A stretch of DNA of 26,009 bases from DATADD01 sp046262355 (GTDB lineage Bacteria > Actinomycetota > CADDZG01 > WHSQ01): positions 1 to 26,009 of the forward strand of contig JBHEMX010000046.1 in assembly GCA_046262355.1 (NCBI GenBank), written 5' to 3'. A program made the translations under genes and the position numbers. Shown here one piece after another: positions 1 to 9,483 of this stretch; the stretch's first letter is position 1; each line of letters starts with the position of its first letter. The notes under the pieces were generated by a model. That model was not told the origin of the DNA and did no database searches. It saw only the letters and a program-made list of their open reading frames with translations.

Positions 1-202
1 GTAGTATCCGATCGAAGAGGCTGGCGTCCCACATCTTCAACGCGCGTCCGTCGTCTCCGGTCGCCCGTGAGATCCAGTCCCACTCAGGAGAAACCCGCTT
101 TCGGACCAGCTCGGTACCGTCGTCGAGGAACACTCGCTCGACCTTGTTCCCCGACGCCCCTTCGGCCGAGTGGGACTCCACCCGGACGACCCGCTGCGCC
201 AT
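1..202 (-). CDS. Partial phosphotransferase-like protein (N-terminus only)
   Basis: Reading leftward from the ATG at 202, 67 codons stay open to the window edge, so only the N-terminus is present. The protein begins MAQRVVRVESHSAEG, continues with LDDGTELVRKRV and then WDWISRATGDDGRALKMWD. A DDG-x-ELV-x-KRV strand followed by a W-D-W...RAT..D.GRA helix resembles, from memory, the N-terminal lobe of actinobacterial aminoglycoside-phosphotransferase-like kinases. The catalytic loop would lie outside the window, so activity cannot be judged. An in-frame TAG at 227-229 limits the start to ATG 202 or GTG 217; no strong Shine-Dalgarno is visible. Codons are G/C-ending throughout, as expected for a real gene here. 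A 15-bp near-repeat of the start region lies at 225-239. Family assignment is moderate; the coding call itself is firmer. Confidence 0.55.
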   Translation of the reverse strand, partial: MAQRVVRVESHSAEGASGNKVERVFLDDGTELVRKRVSPEWDWISRATGDDGRALKMWDASLFDRIL

Positions 203-718
203 CGAGGTTCCCGCCACGCGCGCACGCTACGCCATCGAGCTTTGGGTCGTGGAACCCCAGGGATGCTGTGCTGTGCGGCCGGGCTGCGGGCCCGCGTCAC
301 GGTCGCCGTCCGCTCGACGCCGGTTGCGGATCGGCCGCTTCGCCGACCCGCTCGCCACCAAAGCACGCGCCAGAACGATCACTGGTAGCGGGTTTGGCGC
401 GACAGATCGCACCGATGGTGACCCCACACGCCGACTCGGTCGCGGTGTGGAGCTGCAGGCGCGTGTCCGTGCTCGCGGAAGCTACTGCGCCCAGAACTTC
501 GGAGACGACGCCGGCGACTGCGGAGGACGGTTCCGGGCGGATGTTCTCGGCAGCTTCTGGGCGTTGGTGCTGTCGCGAAGCTCCGCCCCGTTGGCCCGTC
601 CCAGCTCCACGCGGAACGGGCAGAACGCCGCGGCCGAGCGCGCTGCGCCACCGGACGTCTCCAGCGTCACCGGCTGATCGGTCAGGAACCCGCGTTTGGC
701 TCGTACGATCGGGGCGAG
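203..718. other. Gene-free stretch with a possible minus-strand coding remnant
   Basis: No complete gene is convincing here. On the minus strand, from about 715 to 545, one frame has almost exclusively G/C third positions and reads FLTDQPVTLETSGG, AAFCPFRVELGRANG and LRDSTNAQKL. The bias fades after that and a stop follows at 482. This could be the tail of a lost gene whose upstream part has been replaced by the regulator at 719. I do not recognise the family. The rest, 203-540, shows nothing I can name. Confidence 0.3.
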
Positions 719-3505
719 GTGGCGTCTATGGAGATGCAGAGCAGGCTGCCTGTTGGGGTCGCGGCGTTCGTCGGCCGCGAGGGTCAACGCGCGAAGGTGG
801 CCGACCTGGTCGCGGACGCGCGGGTGGTGACGTTGACCGGTACCGGCGGCTGCGGCAAGACGCGGCTTGCTGTGGAGGTCACCGGGGACGTGGCGTCGCG
901 GTTTTCCGATGGGGCCTGCTGGGTGGACCTGCAAGGGGTGAGCGACGCCGGGATGGTCGCTGCGGCCGTCGGTGCGGCGGTGGGCGTCCACGAGCGACCC
1001 GGCCAGGTGCTGGTCGACACGCTCGCCGAGCAGCTCCGTGCACGGCACCTGCTGGTCGTGCTCGACAACTGCGAGCACCTGGTGGAGGCGTGCGCGGAGC
1101 TGGTCGCCGGGTTGTCCTCGGCGTGTCCGCAGCTGCACGTGTTGGCCACCAGCCGTGTGCCGCTGGTCGTCGAGGGTGAAGCGACGTTCGAGGTCGCCCC
1201 GCTGCCGGTGCCCGGCCCCGATGCCGATTCCGCCAGCACGGTCGCCGTCGCGGACGCGGCGCGGTTGTTCGAGGTGCGGGCCCGGCAGGTGGCCGCGGAG
1301 TTCCGGATCGATGACGGCAACGCCGTGGCCGTGGCCGAGATCTGCCGGCGTTTGGACGGGATCCCGTTGGCGATCGAGCTGGCGGCGGCCCGGCTGCGGG
1401 TGCTGGCGCCGGGCCAGATCGCGGCCGGCCTGTCGGACCGCTTCGGGCTGCTGACCGGCGGCCTGCGGGGTGCGCCGGCACGTCAACAGACGCTCGAGGC
1501 GTCGCTGGACTGGAGCTACAACCTGCTCAATGACGCGCCGCGGTTGGCCTTGGCGACGCTCTCGGTGTTCGCCGGCTCGTTCGAGCTCGATGCTGCGGAG
1601 GCGGTCGTGGCCGGGGACGGCGTCGACGGCGACGACGTGCTCGACTTGATCACCGCACTGGCCGAGCAGTCGATGTTGGAGGTCGTCGAGCGTCACGGGA
1701 GGGCCCGCTACCGGCTGTTGGTGACGATCCGGATGTATGCCCGACACCGACTGTCCGAGCTCGACGATCCCGCCCGGGTGCGTGATCGCCATCTGGCCTT
1801 CCACGTCGCGCTGGCCGGACGGGCGCAGGCGGGTCTCACCGGTGGAGAGCCCGGGGCCTGGATGACGCGGCTCGCGGCCGACCTCGACGACCTGCGCGCC
1901 GCGATGGACTGGGCGGCGGAGTCCGGAGACCACCGAGCGCTGGTGGACATCACCGAGCCGATCGTCCGCTTCTGGTTCGAGCACGGCCTGTCCGTAGAGG
2001 TGCACCGACGCCTGCACAACGCGGTCGAGGGCCCGGGCGCCCATGAGGATGAGCGCGTGCGGGGGCTGACCACCTCGGCGCTCCTGGCCCTCGGCGGGCG
2101 CGAGCCGGCCAGCGCCCATCGGTCGGCGAGCGAAGCGGTCGACGCGGCACGCGCCACTGATGTGGGCGGTTCCCTCGCGCTCGGTTTGATCGTTCGGGCC
2201 CAGGCGGGGGCCGTGTCGGGGCTGTCGACCATCGAGCAGGTGGACGCCGATGTCGAGGAAGCGGTCGAGCACGCCGAGCGGTGCGGTGACGCTGCGACCC
2301 TCGGCTGGGTGCTGTCGCTCGCCGGATGGACGCTGCTTCGCAGCCGCACGATCGACGCCGGGTCCCGTCTGCTCGAGCAGGCGATCGAGGTCTGCGAGAA
2401 CGCCGAGGTCGCCTTCCAACTGCCGGCCGCCCACGGGGTCCTTGGGCTGTGGCCGGTGTTCTCCGGTCGGCTTGACCGATCACGCCGACATGCTGGACGT
2501 GCTATCGACCTGAGCCGGCAGGTCGGACGCCCCGGGTGGGAGACGATCGGGCTCGCCGGCCTCGGAGCGGCCGACATCCTGCGGGGCGATCATGGTCGGG
2601 CGCAGGGTTGGCTGTCCGAGGCGCAAGCGGTGTTGCGTGCACGAGGCCTGAGGGCGTCGAACTTCGAGATGTGGTTGTGCCCGTGGCTCGCATTGTCGGC
2701 CTACGCATCCGGCGATCTGGATACCGCTCGGGCCGCGGCTGGCGAGCTCGTGCGGATCGGCCGTGGTGGCGGCAGCCGTTGGGACGAGGCCATCGGCGAG
2801 TGGCTGCTGGGCGTCCTCGCAGACGCAGGCGAGCGCGACGACGAGGCGCGAGCACATCTGGAGGCCAGTCGCGCGCTCTCCACCGCTCCACGGCTCCCGT
2901 TCCCGCTGGGTCGGTCGTTGCTCGGCCTCGCGGAGCTGGCCAAGAAGGAGGACGAGGAACTCGGGAAGGCGTGGGACCTGGCCCATGACGGCCTGGAGGT
3001 CCTCGACGACTACGGGGACCGGGTCGGGGCCGCCGCGGCGCTGGAGACGATCGCCGACCTGGCCGTAGCCCTCGACGAGCCCGAGCGGTCGCTGCGCCTG
3101 CTCGCCGCGTCGCAACGGTTCCACACCGACACGGGCATCGCCCGCTTCCCCTTGCAAGCCGACCGCTTAGATCGTGCCCGCAGCACTGCACGAGCCGCTC
3201 TGAGCCCCACCGACGCGACGGCGTCCTGGGACGCCGGCGGCGAGCTGTCGCTGGCCGACGCGGTCGCCTATGCCCGCCGCGGGCGGGGCGAGCGTCAACG
3301 CCCGCAGATCGGCTGGGCGTCGCTGACTCCCGCCGAACGCGACGTGGTGGGCCTCGTGGCGCAGGGCTGCACCAACGCCGAGATCGGTGAGCGCCTGTTC
3401 ATGAGCGTCAATACGGTCAAGAAGCACCTGACCCACGTCTACGCCAAGCTCAACGTCGACGGGCGCGCCGATCTCGCCGCGGAAGTCGCCCGCCGCGACC
3501 TGTAG
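719..3505 (+). CDS. LuxR-family transcriptional regulator with N-terminal ATPase and TPR-like repeats
   Basis: A 928-residue regulator with three parts. Residues about 18-150 hold an NB-ARC/AAA-type ATPase: Walker A GTGGCGKTRL at 41-50, Walker B LLVVLDNCEHL at 111-121 and a sensor-like ATSRVPL. The middle (about 330-850) is alpha-helical and TPR-like, the usual ligand or partner platform. The last 60 residues are a LuxR/GerE helix-turn-helix (LTPAERDVVGLVAQG, then NAEIGERLFMSVNTVKKHL). It should act in the cytoplasm as an ATP-dependent activator; its signal is unknown. It is open from end to end. Translation may begin at GTG 719 or, better, at ATG 728, which has GAGG at 716-719 about eight bases upstream. 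The alpha/beta hydrolase 103 bp downstream is a plausible target or co-transcribed partner (inference). Confidence 0.93.
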   Translation: MASMEMQSRLPVGVAAFVGREGQRAKVADLVADARVVTLTGTGGCGKTRLAVEVTGDVASRFSDGACWVDLQGVSDAGMVAAAVGAAVGVHERPGQVLVDTLAEQLRARHLLVVLDNCEHLVEACAELVAGLSSACPQLHVLATSRVPLVVEGEATFEVAPLPVPGPDADSASTVAVADAARLFEVRARQVAAEFRIDDGNAVAVAEICRRLDGIPLAIELAAARLRVLAPGQIAAGLSDRFGLLTGGLRGAPARQQTLEASLDWSYNLLNDAPRLALATLSVFAGSFELDAAEAVVAGDGVDGDDVLDLITALAEQSMLEVVERHGRARYRLLVTIRMYARHRLSELDDPARVRDRHLAFHVALAGRAQAGLTGGEPGAWMTRLAADLDDLRAAMDWAAESGDHRALVDITEPIVRFWFEHGLSVEVHRRLHNAVEGPGAHEDERVRGLTTSALLALGGREPASAHRSASEAVDAARATDVGGSLALGLIVRAQAGAVSGLSTIEQVDADVEEAVEHAERCGDAATLGWVLSLAGWTLLRSRTIDAGSRLLEQAIEVCENAEVAFQLPAAHGVLGLWPVFSGRLDRSRRHAGRAIDLSRQVGRPGWETIGLAGLGAADILRGDHGRAQGWLSEAQAVLRARGLRASNFEMWLCPWLALSAYASGDLDTARAAAGELVRIGRGGGSRWDEAIGEWLLGVLADAGERDDEARAHLEASRALSTAPRLPFPLGRSLLGLAELAKKEDEELGKAWDLAHDGLEVLDDYGDRVGAAAALETIADLAVALDEPERSLRLLAASQRFHTDTGIARFPLQADRLDRARSTARAALSPTDATASWDAGGELSLADAVAYARRGRGERQRPQIGWASLTPAERDVVGLVAQGCTNAEIGERLFMSVNTVKKHLTHVYAKLNVDGRADLAAEVARRDL

Positions 3506-3512
3506 TACCACC

Positions 3513-3541
3513 CCCGGCCGCCGAAACATTACCCGGTCGGG
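3513..3541 (+). terminator. Weak hairpin after the LuxR-type regulator
   Basis: CCCGGCCG at 3513-3520 can pair with CGGTCGGG at 3534-3541, giving eight pairs including one G-T wobble around a 13-base loop, starting eight bases after the regulator's stop. No T-run follows, so termination is only a possibility. Confidence 0.25.
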
Positions 3542-3608
3542 TGACGTTCTCCGACGTCTCCTGCGTCATCGTTGCAGGCATGAGGGCACGAGACCCAGGA
3601 GGGAGCCC

Positions 3609-4445
3609 ATGAGCAACCAACGCACCCACTACGTGACCACCACCGACGGCGTCACCATCGGTGGGACCGTGCACGGCCAAGGACCCCCGCTGGTGTTCGT
3701 GCAAGGAGTCATCGGCGATGGCGACCTCGACTGGCAGGCGGTGGTCGGGCACCTGACCGAACGGTTCACCTGCCATCTGCCGAGCTCGCGGGGACGTGGC
3801 CTCAGCGGTGATCACCCCGACCTCAGCCCCGGTCGGCGGGTCGACGACATCCTCGCCTACATCGACAGCATCGGAGGACCGACCCGACTGGTGGGCTGGT
3901 CCGGCGGCGGCAACCTGGCACTCGCCGCCGCATCGGCGCATCCCGACGCGGTGGACGCGGTGGCCCCCGTCGAGCCTGGGATGCTGAGCCTGATGGACGA
4001 GCACGAGCAAGCGTTCGTCGGCGACACCGTCGCCCGCACGGGCGAGTTGGCCGCCGAAGGCAGGTTGACGGATGCACTGCGCACGTTCGCCCGCTTCCCC
4101 TTCAACGACGAAGAGATCGCCGTGGCCGAGGACGCCGGCTACTTCCAGGCCGCGGGGCGCTACGTCCCGAACATGCTCAACCTCCTCCAGCAGGAGATGG
4201 AAGATGCAAGCCGCGCCTCTGAAGACCCGGCCGTGCTGGGCGCGATCTCGGCTCCGGTGCTGCTATTGCTCGGGTCGGACACCAAGCCCTTCTTCGGCAT
4301 GAGTGCGCGGCACGTGGCCGACCACGTCCCCAACGCACGGATACGAGAGATCCCCGGCGCCGGGCACGCCGCCCCGCTGACCCACCCCGAGGCCCTCGCT
4401 GAAGCACTCACGGAGTTCTTCTCGCCAGCGCAGCAGCCGGCCTGA
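3609..4445 (+). CDS. Alpha/beta hydrolase
   Basis: A 278-residue alpha/beta-hydrolase fold protein, probably cytoplasmic (no signal peptide). The nucleophile elbow is GWSGG at 96-100 with Ser98; the oxyanion region is VFVQGVIGDG near 30; the likely catalytic His is in GAGHAAPLTHPE near 260; the acid would lie near LLLLGSDTKPF. Substrate cannot be told from sequence: the family includes esterases, lipases, epoxide hydrolases and haloperoxidase-like enzymes. The start is well supported by AGGAGGGA at 3597-3604, four bases before the ATG. It lies 103 bp behind the LuxR-type regulator on the same strand, a common arrangement in actinobacteria that suggests local control. Confidence 0.9.
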   Translation: MSNQRTHYVTTTDGVTIGGTVHGQGPPLVFVQGVIGDGDLDWQAVVGHLTERFTCHLPSSRGRGLSGDHPDLSPGRRVDDILAYIDSIGGPTRLVGWSGGGNLALAAASAHPDAVDAVAPVEPGMLSLMDEHEQAFVGDTVARTGELAAEGRLTDALRTFARFPFNDEEIAVAEDAGYFQAAGRYVPNMLNLLQQEMEDASRASEDPAVLGAISAPVLLLLGSDTKPFFGMSARHVADHVPNARIREIPGAGHAAPLTHPEALAEALTEFFSPAQQPA

Positions 4446-4707
4446 CCCGCCGATCGGCACCAGCATGAACCTGTACCCGATCGACGGTGCGGTCCACCTC
4501 GAACCTGAACCGGTCGACGACGTCGTCTACCGATGATCCTCGTCGACACGTCGTACAAGGAACATGCACAAGGAGTAGCACGAAGACCCAGAACCAGCGG
4601 ATCGCGGACAACCAGCAACTCGAGTTCGACGGCAGGTGCGCGTGGGCCCAGACGATGAGCCTCCCGTGGCCCCCCAAGGCGCGCGGTGGGACCGAGCACG
4701 ACCCAAA
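4446..4707 (+). other. Stretch with a short coding-like remnant
   Basis: A short open run from ATG 4465 to TGA 4534 begins MNLYPIDGAVHLEPEP with G/C-ending codons. The YPIDGAVH string recalls the C-terminal part of FAD-linked berberine-bridge-type oxidases, but the following residues do not continue the match. It may be a scrap of such a gene. Nothing else is recognisable before the recombinase remnant. Confidence 0.2.
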
Positions 4708-5112
4708 CAGAAGCGCGAGCTGACGGCCGTGGAGGGCCAACTCCGAGACGCCGCGCAAGCGTCGACCGATTACCTGCGCGCCTTCGAGTCCGGGCCATGG
4801 ATCCTCAGCTCTGCGGAGAGCGGCTCGTACACGTCAAGGCTCAGCTCAACGGCCTCGAAGGCCGCCGACGGGAACTCAGCGACGCTCTCGCCTCCGCTCC
4901 GGCCAAGCCATCGGTCAAGGTCACGCAAGCCGCAGCCAAGAAGCTCGCCCGACAACTCGAGACGGCACCGGCTCCCAAGGTGAAGAGCCTGCTCAGAAAG
5001 CTCATCGATCACCTCAGTGTGGAGGCGAAGAACACCATCCACCCGGTAATCCGTGTGCTCGTGGTTAGTACAACGACAAGCTGGGTGGACCTGTCCCCGG
5101 ACGGCAAGAACG
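4708..5112 (+). pseudogene. Serine recombinase C-terminal remnant, frameshifted
   Basis: Two adjoining frames together give the coiled-coil and C-terminal tail of a large serine recombinase (resolvase/invertase type with zinc-ribbon and coiled coil). The first frame reads KRELTAVEGQLRDAAQAS then TDYLRAFESG. At about 4795 the match shifts frame to MDPQLCGERLVHVKAQLNGL, then RRRELSDALASAP, KSLLRKLIDHLSVEAKN and IHPVIRVLVV. That order (AVE..L coiled coil, FE.G...CGERL, then LL..L...I.VE.....I.P..RV) is typical of phage and ICE integrases of this type. The catalytic resolvase domain and the recombinase domain are absent upstream, so it cannot be active. It lies directly in front of a 5'-truncated ATPase gene, suggesting an old rearrangement. 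Confidence 0.72.
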
Positions 5113-5211
5113 AGCGCGGGCTCGACACCGTGGCTCGGCTACCTGTGCCGATGACCCGCGAGCGCCCCGATCGAACGCCGTTGCCTCCGCGGACGCGGCG
5201 TCGGCGCCGGC

Positions 5212-7742
5212 GTGCATCCGGGGAGAAAGGCGAGCAGCGCGAAGAATCGCGAGAGCCGTCTTCTTCACAACGCATACGAGCGCGCGGTGGAAGAGCGGAG
5301 CTGTCACCTGTTCACCGTTCTCGGTTCGGCCGGCGTGGGAAAGTCGAGACTTACGTCGGAGTTCCTCACGGCGGTCTCACCCGAAGCGTTGATCGCCGAG
5401 GGTCGGTGCCTTAGCTACGGCGAGGGCATCACGTTCCACGCGCTGCGGGAGGCCGTGAAGCGCGCCGCAGGGATCGACGAGGGCGACGGTCCCGGCGATG
5501 TCGTGACGAAGCTCGAGAAGCTGGTCCTCGAGGTCGAGGACCGTCCTGCGCTGACCGAGCCACTGGCTCAAATGATGGGCTTCACGTCCGGCGCGGCGAC
5601 GACAGACGAGATCTTCTGGGCGGTGCGCCGCCTCTTCGAGACGTTGGCGCGGGAGCGGCCCCTGGTCGCCGCAAGACGGTCGTGATCTTCGACGACATCC
5701 ATTGGGGCGAGCCCACTTTCCTCGACCTGATCGAGCACGTCGCCGATTGGGCACGTGATGCACCGCTCCTGCTGCTGTGCATCGCTCGCCCCGAGCTGCT
5801 CGACAAGCGCCCGGGGTGGTCGGGAGGAAAGCTGAACGCGACGTCGATCCTGCTGGAGCCGTTGGGCGACGACGAGGTGTCAGAGATGCTCGTGCACCTG
5901 TTGGGCGAGATCGACCTGGCGGACGATGTCAAGCAGAGGATCACGGCCGGCGCCGAGGGCAACCCGCTCTTCGTCGAGCAGATGCTCGCGATGCTGCTCG
6001 AAGAGAACAAGATCCAGCGCTCGAACGGCTCGTGGGTCGCGTCGGGGGACATCTCTACCGTCACGGTCCCTCCGACGGTGCACGCCCTGCTGGCGAGCAG
6101 ACTCGATAGCCTCCGCTACGAGGAACGTCAGGTGATCGAGCGCGCATCGGTCGTCGGGCAGGTGTTCTACCGAGGCGCGGTCGTTCAGCTCTCGCCCGGC
6201 CCCCAGCAGCCTGCGGTCCCTACCACCCTCATGAGCCTCGTACGCAAGGAACTGATCCGCCCCGAACGCGCCGAGTTCCCCGGCGAAGACGGATTCCGCT
6301 TCCGGCACATCCTGATCCGGGACGTGGCCTACGACGCGCTCCCCAAGCAGGAGCGCGCCGCGCTCCACGAGCGGTTCGCCGATTGGCTCGAGTCAACAGT
6401 GGGAGTGCGTGTCGCGGAGTACGAGGAGATCGTCGGCTACCACCTCGAGCAGGCCTATGCGTACGGGCGAGACCTCGGCCACGGCCCGGAGTCGCTCCGC
6501 ACGCTTGGGGACCGGGCCTCGGAGCGTTTGGCGAAGGCGGCGCACCGAGCCTTCACTCGGGGTGACATCGGCTCGGCCCGCAAGCTGCTCGAAAGAGCCA
6601 TCGAGCTGACGGGCGACCGGACCTCGACCATTCGACTGCAACTCGAACTCGCGGAGGCGGAGGAGTCTGCTGGTGACTTCGCCCTCGCTCGGGCGCGCCT
6701 GCGCGACGTCGGCGACCTGTCCGGCGAGCACATCTCGATCCGGGGTCGTCGCGCGGTCCTCGAGAGTGTCTACGACCTCGCTACCGATCCCGAGGGTCAG
6801 GTGGACACGCACGAGCGGCTCCTGCGCAACCTGATCCCGCGGCTGGAGTCCGTCGGCGATCACGTTTCACTCGCAAGGGCCTACCGAGCGATGGCAAACA
6901 TCGCGAACCATGGCTGCCACGGGAGCGAGATGCTGCGTTGCTCCGAGCTCGCGATGGAGCACGCTCATGCCGCGGGCGACGTGTGGGAAGAGGCTGAGAC
7001 GATCCCGTATCTCGTCACCGCCCTCGGCCTGGGACCCGTCCCCCATGGAGAAGCGGTCGAGCGCCTGCGCCATCTCCTGGTCGAGGTGGCGGGACAGCCC
7101 CGGCTGACGGCGACTATCGGCCGAGCGCTCGGGTCCAACATGGCGTACGCGGGAGAGGTCGAGGAAGGCAAGGCCCTGAACCGTAGGAGCAGGGCCGCGA
7201 TCAAGGAGATGGGGATGGTCTGGCTGTGGGCGTTGACCGCCCACAGCGAGGCCGGTCTCTACTTCGCCGACGGCGAGCTCGAGCGCGCGGAGTCGGTGTT
7301 GCGTGAGGGGTACGAGGTGCTCGCCGGCATGGGGGAAGCGAGCTTCCTCTCGACCACGCTTACGACACTTGGCCATGTGCTCTGTCGGGAGGGTCGTTTC
7401 GACGAAGCGTGGGAGATGGCTACTCGGGGGATGGAGCTCGGCGCCTCCGACGATCTCTCGACCCAGGTCGAAGGCCGGACGGTCCACGGCCTCATCCTTG
7501 CTCACCGCGGGCAACTCGTGGAGGGTGAGCGCCTGGTGCGCGAAGCGACAGAGCTCGGCAAAGACTCCGACTACAACACCATCCGGGCGCAGTCGCGGGT
7601 GGGACTGGCGGAGGTCCTGATCCTCGCGGGCAGGACCGACGAGGCGCGCGCGGTCCTCGAGGAAGCGCTCGCGATGTGGCGGGAACGGGGTGACGTGCTC
7701 AGCCCTCATCGTGCCGAGGAGCTGCTTGCTTCGCTGGGTTGA
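5212..7742 (+). pseudogene. ATPase/TPR protein of the cyclase-linked type, truncated and frameshifted
   Basis: Two frames join into one protein. From 5212 to about 5680 it reads ESRLLHNAYERAVEE, then Walker A GSAGVGKSRL and GRCLSYGEGITFHALREAVK. At about 5670-5685 the frame changes, and 5682-7742 continues with Walker B VVIFDDIHWGEPTFLDL, ARPELLDKRP, AEGNPLFVEQML, the winged-helix-like stretch and a long TPR region to the TGA. Relatives usually carry a class III adenylate/guanylate cyclase domain and a zinc-ribbon ahead of the ATPase. Here neither is present: stops precede 5212 and the normal VGRE.EL motif is reduced to NRESRLL. With a lost N-terminus and a broken Walker A-B link the full protein cannot be made, though the part from 5682 on could still be translated from an internal start. 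Confidence 0.8.
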
Positions 7743-7917
7743 CCCCGCACCCCCCCGGGCACGTCGTAGAGCTGTCCTGGTCCTCGAGAGCGTAGGACAG
7801 ACACTCCTCGGTCACCGGGCACCGCGCACAGACCACGCGCGCGTTGTTGAATGAGCCGCCACGCTCCGGATGGTGGATGTCCGGATCCGCACGCCGGGCG
7901 CAGGATGCGCTCTCCAT
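7699..7917 (-). pseudogene. WhiB-like iron-sulfur regulator, frameshifted and truncated
   Basis: The first 40 residues are a clear WhiB N-terminus: MESASCARRADPDIHHPERG and then VVCARCPVTEECL. All four cluster cysteines are present (Cys6, 30, 33, 39; C-x2-C-x5-C). After SYALEDQDS the frame is lost: the expected continuation YDVPGGVRG, equivalent to the family's G(V/I)WGG turn, is found in the next frame after a two-base gain or one-base loss. The basic DNA-binding tail is missing and the frame runs into the 3' end of the convergent ATPase/TPR gene (overlap of 44 bp). A TGA directly precedes ATG 7917, fixing the earliest start. WhiB proteins bind a redox- or NO-sensitive 4Fe-4S cluster and sigma factor; this copy is probably dead. 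WhiB is restricted to actinobacteria and their phages, which supports the taxonomic call. Confidence 0.7.
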
Positions 7918-8503
7918 TCACTCGGGACCGTCGAGGAGGATGTCCCAGGTGTAGCCCCAGGCTTGTTACCGGTCACCGGCCGACATTGGGGACTCAGGGG
8001 CCTTTCCGTGGGTGCGAGAGACCCAACGGAAGAGGCAACATCAACCCGGACACGCCAGCCTGAGCACTAGTGGATTGATGGCGCTGGCGCACGGGGATGA
8101 GGTTCGACAAGGGATCGTGTCGTCCTCGACCGTGTTCCTCGAGATAGATGCCGCGGTACAGGTTGCAGACATCCACTCCTAGGTACAGACACCGCTGTCC
8201 AGTGACCTAGGCGACTACGTAGGGCCCTGCGACGCGTGACAAACGCCTCTCCGGGCTCGAACCCGCCATGAACCCTGCTGCCCGGCTTCTGCCTCGGCGG
8301 CTCCACTCCCGCAAGAAGTCGGGTCGCCGGGGCTTCCCACTCTGAAGCGGGCCCGTCTAGGGATGCATCTTGACGCCTCCCCAGGCGGCGGCGCGGCCAT
8401 GTGCTGAAGTTACACGCAGAGTTTGGCCTATGGTGGTCGTCCGGCACGTCGAAGGACGCCCGCCCGTGGGCGCCGCGTTTCCTCGACCACGACGGCGTAG
8501 ACC
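7918..8503. other. Gene-free stretch with a short minus-strand coding-like run
   Basis: No whole gene is seen. On the minus strand 8220-8040 reads QRCLYLGVDVCNLYRG, IYLEEHGRGRH and DPLSNLIPVRQRHQ after a TAG. The D-P-x-x-N-L-I-P-V-x-x-x-H pattern resembles the C-terminal part of HNH nucleases with decayed Cys/His ligands, but too little remains to be sure. The 8230-8400 part shows nothing recognisable. Confidence 0.22.
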
Positions 8504-9136
8504 ATGACAAGTTTTCGTGTGAGACCTTTGGACCAAGCGACCTGGCCGGACTTCGCGCGGCTTGTCGAGAGCCACAACGGTGTCTGGGGTGGCTGCTGGT
8601 GCATGGCCTTCCACGCCGAGGGCGTAGGGCACACGAAGACCGCAGCGCAGAACCGATCCGAGAAGGAACACCGGGTCCGGGAAGGCCGGGCTCACGCCGC
8701 CCTCGTGTACGACGGCTCCACCTGCGTGGGCTGGTGCCAGTTTGGGCCGACGGATGAGCTGCCACGTATCAAGCGCCGGCGCGCCTATCTCCAAGGTCTG
8801 AGCGCCCTTCCGGATTGGCGGATCACGTGCTTCTTCGTCGACAGCAAGCACCGGCGCATAGGCGTCGCGTCCGCCGCGCTCGAAGGTGCTCTGCACGAGA
8901 TCGCGCGGCTCGGGGGAGGAACGGTAGAGAGCCATCCCGAAGACATCGAAGGCAGGGCGGTTTCCGCATCGTTTCTTCACAACGGCACGGTGTCGATGTT
9001 CGAGAGCCAAGGGTTCGAGCGAATCCGCCGTCTCGGTAAGCATCATTGGGTGGTAGCCAGGGTCGTGCCCGGAGCGTCGCACGGAGCGCCTGCGAGCGGA
9101 CGCTCGTCGCGGACGATGGCAGCGCGCCGACCGTGA
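8504..9136 (+). CDS. GNAT-family N-acetyltransferase
   Basis: A 210-residue Gcn5-related acetyltransferase. The N-terminal part has GVWGGCWCMAFH, a Trp/Cys-rich block seen in one GNAT subgroup. The acetyl-CoA pyrophosphate-binding motif is SKHRRIGVASAAL (R-R-x-G-x-A) around residues 113-125, after the strand WRITCFFVD. The C-terminal strand is SMFESQGFERIRRLGKHHWV. It would transfer an acetyl group from acetyl-CoA to an unknown amine. The tail after about 190 (GASHGAPASGRSS) is low-complexity and may be an unselected extension. ATG 8504 fits the domain start; no strong ribosome site is visible just upstream. It appears monocistronic. Confidence 0.85.
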   Translation: MTSFRVRPLDQATWPDFARLVESHNGVWGGCWCMAFHAEGVGHTKTAAQNRSEKEHRVREGRAHAALVYDGSTCVGWCQFGPTDELPRIKRRRAYLQGLSALPDWRITCFFVDSKHRRIGVASAALEGALHEIARLGGGTVESHPEDIEGRAVSASFLHNGTVSMFESQGFERIRRLGKHHWVVARVVPGASHGAPASGRSSRTMAARRP

Positions 9137-9483
9137 AGGGCTCCCCCGGGACGCGCCGATCCTGCCCTCCGAGCCGGGGTTTCGCCGTTCGCCGCGGCAA
9201 TACCATTCACACACGTAGTGGGCGCTGCCTCGGTCAGCCAAAGCCGCCTCAGGTGACGTTTCTTAACGCTCGCCCAAGCCGCCTCGCTGTCTCAGGATCC
9301 TTCGGTGGGCGTGCGTTGCTCGTCGTCTCTGAACGAACGCCCTGATACGGTCGTCGGATCGCCGACTCCGAGATCCTTCCTGAACCTCCTCTTGCGGGCG
9401 ACGAGACCGCGACGCTCCTGGGCTCGCTCGACCGCCAGCGCCTAACCCTGGCGTGGAAGTGCGGCGGACTCGACGCCGCCGGT

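Noticed and set aside
67..1179. Plus-strand open frame of 370 codons
   Set aside because: Arg/Pro/Gly-rich composition, no motifs, and it overlaps the true regulator frame and the minus-strand kinase start.
482..2434. Long minus-strand open frame of 650 codons
   Set aside because: It is antisense to the LuxR-type regulator, whose motifs are intact; the long frame is a by-product of high GC. Only its last part, outside the regulator, may be a remnant.
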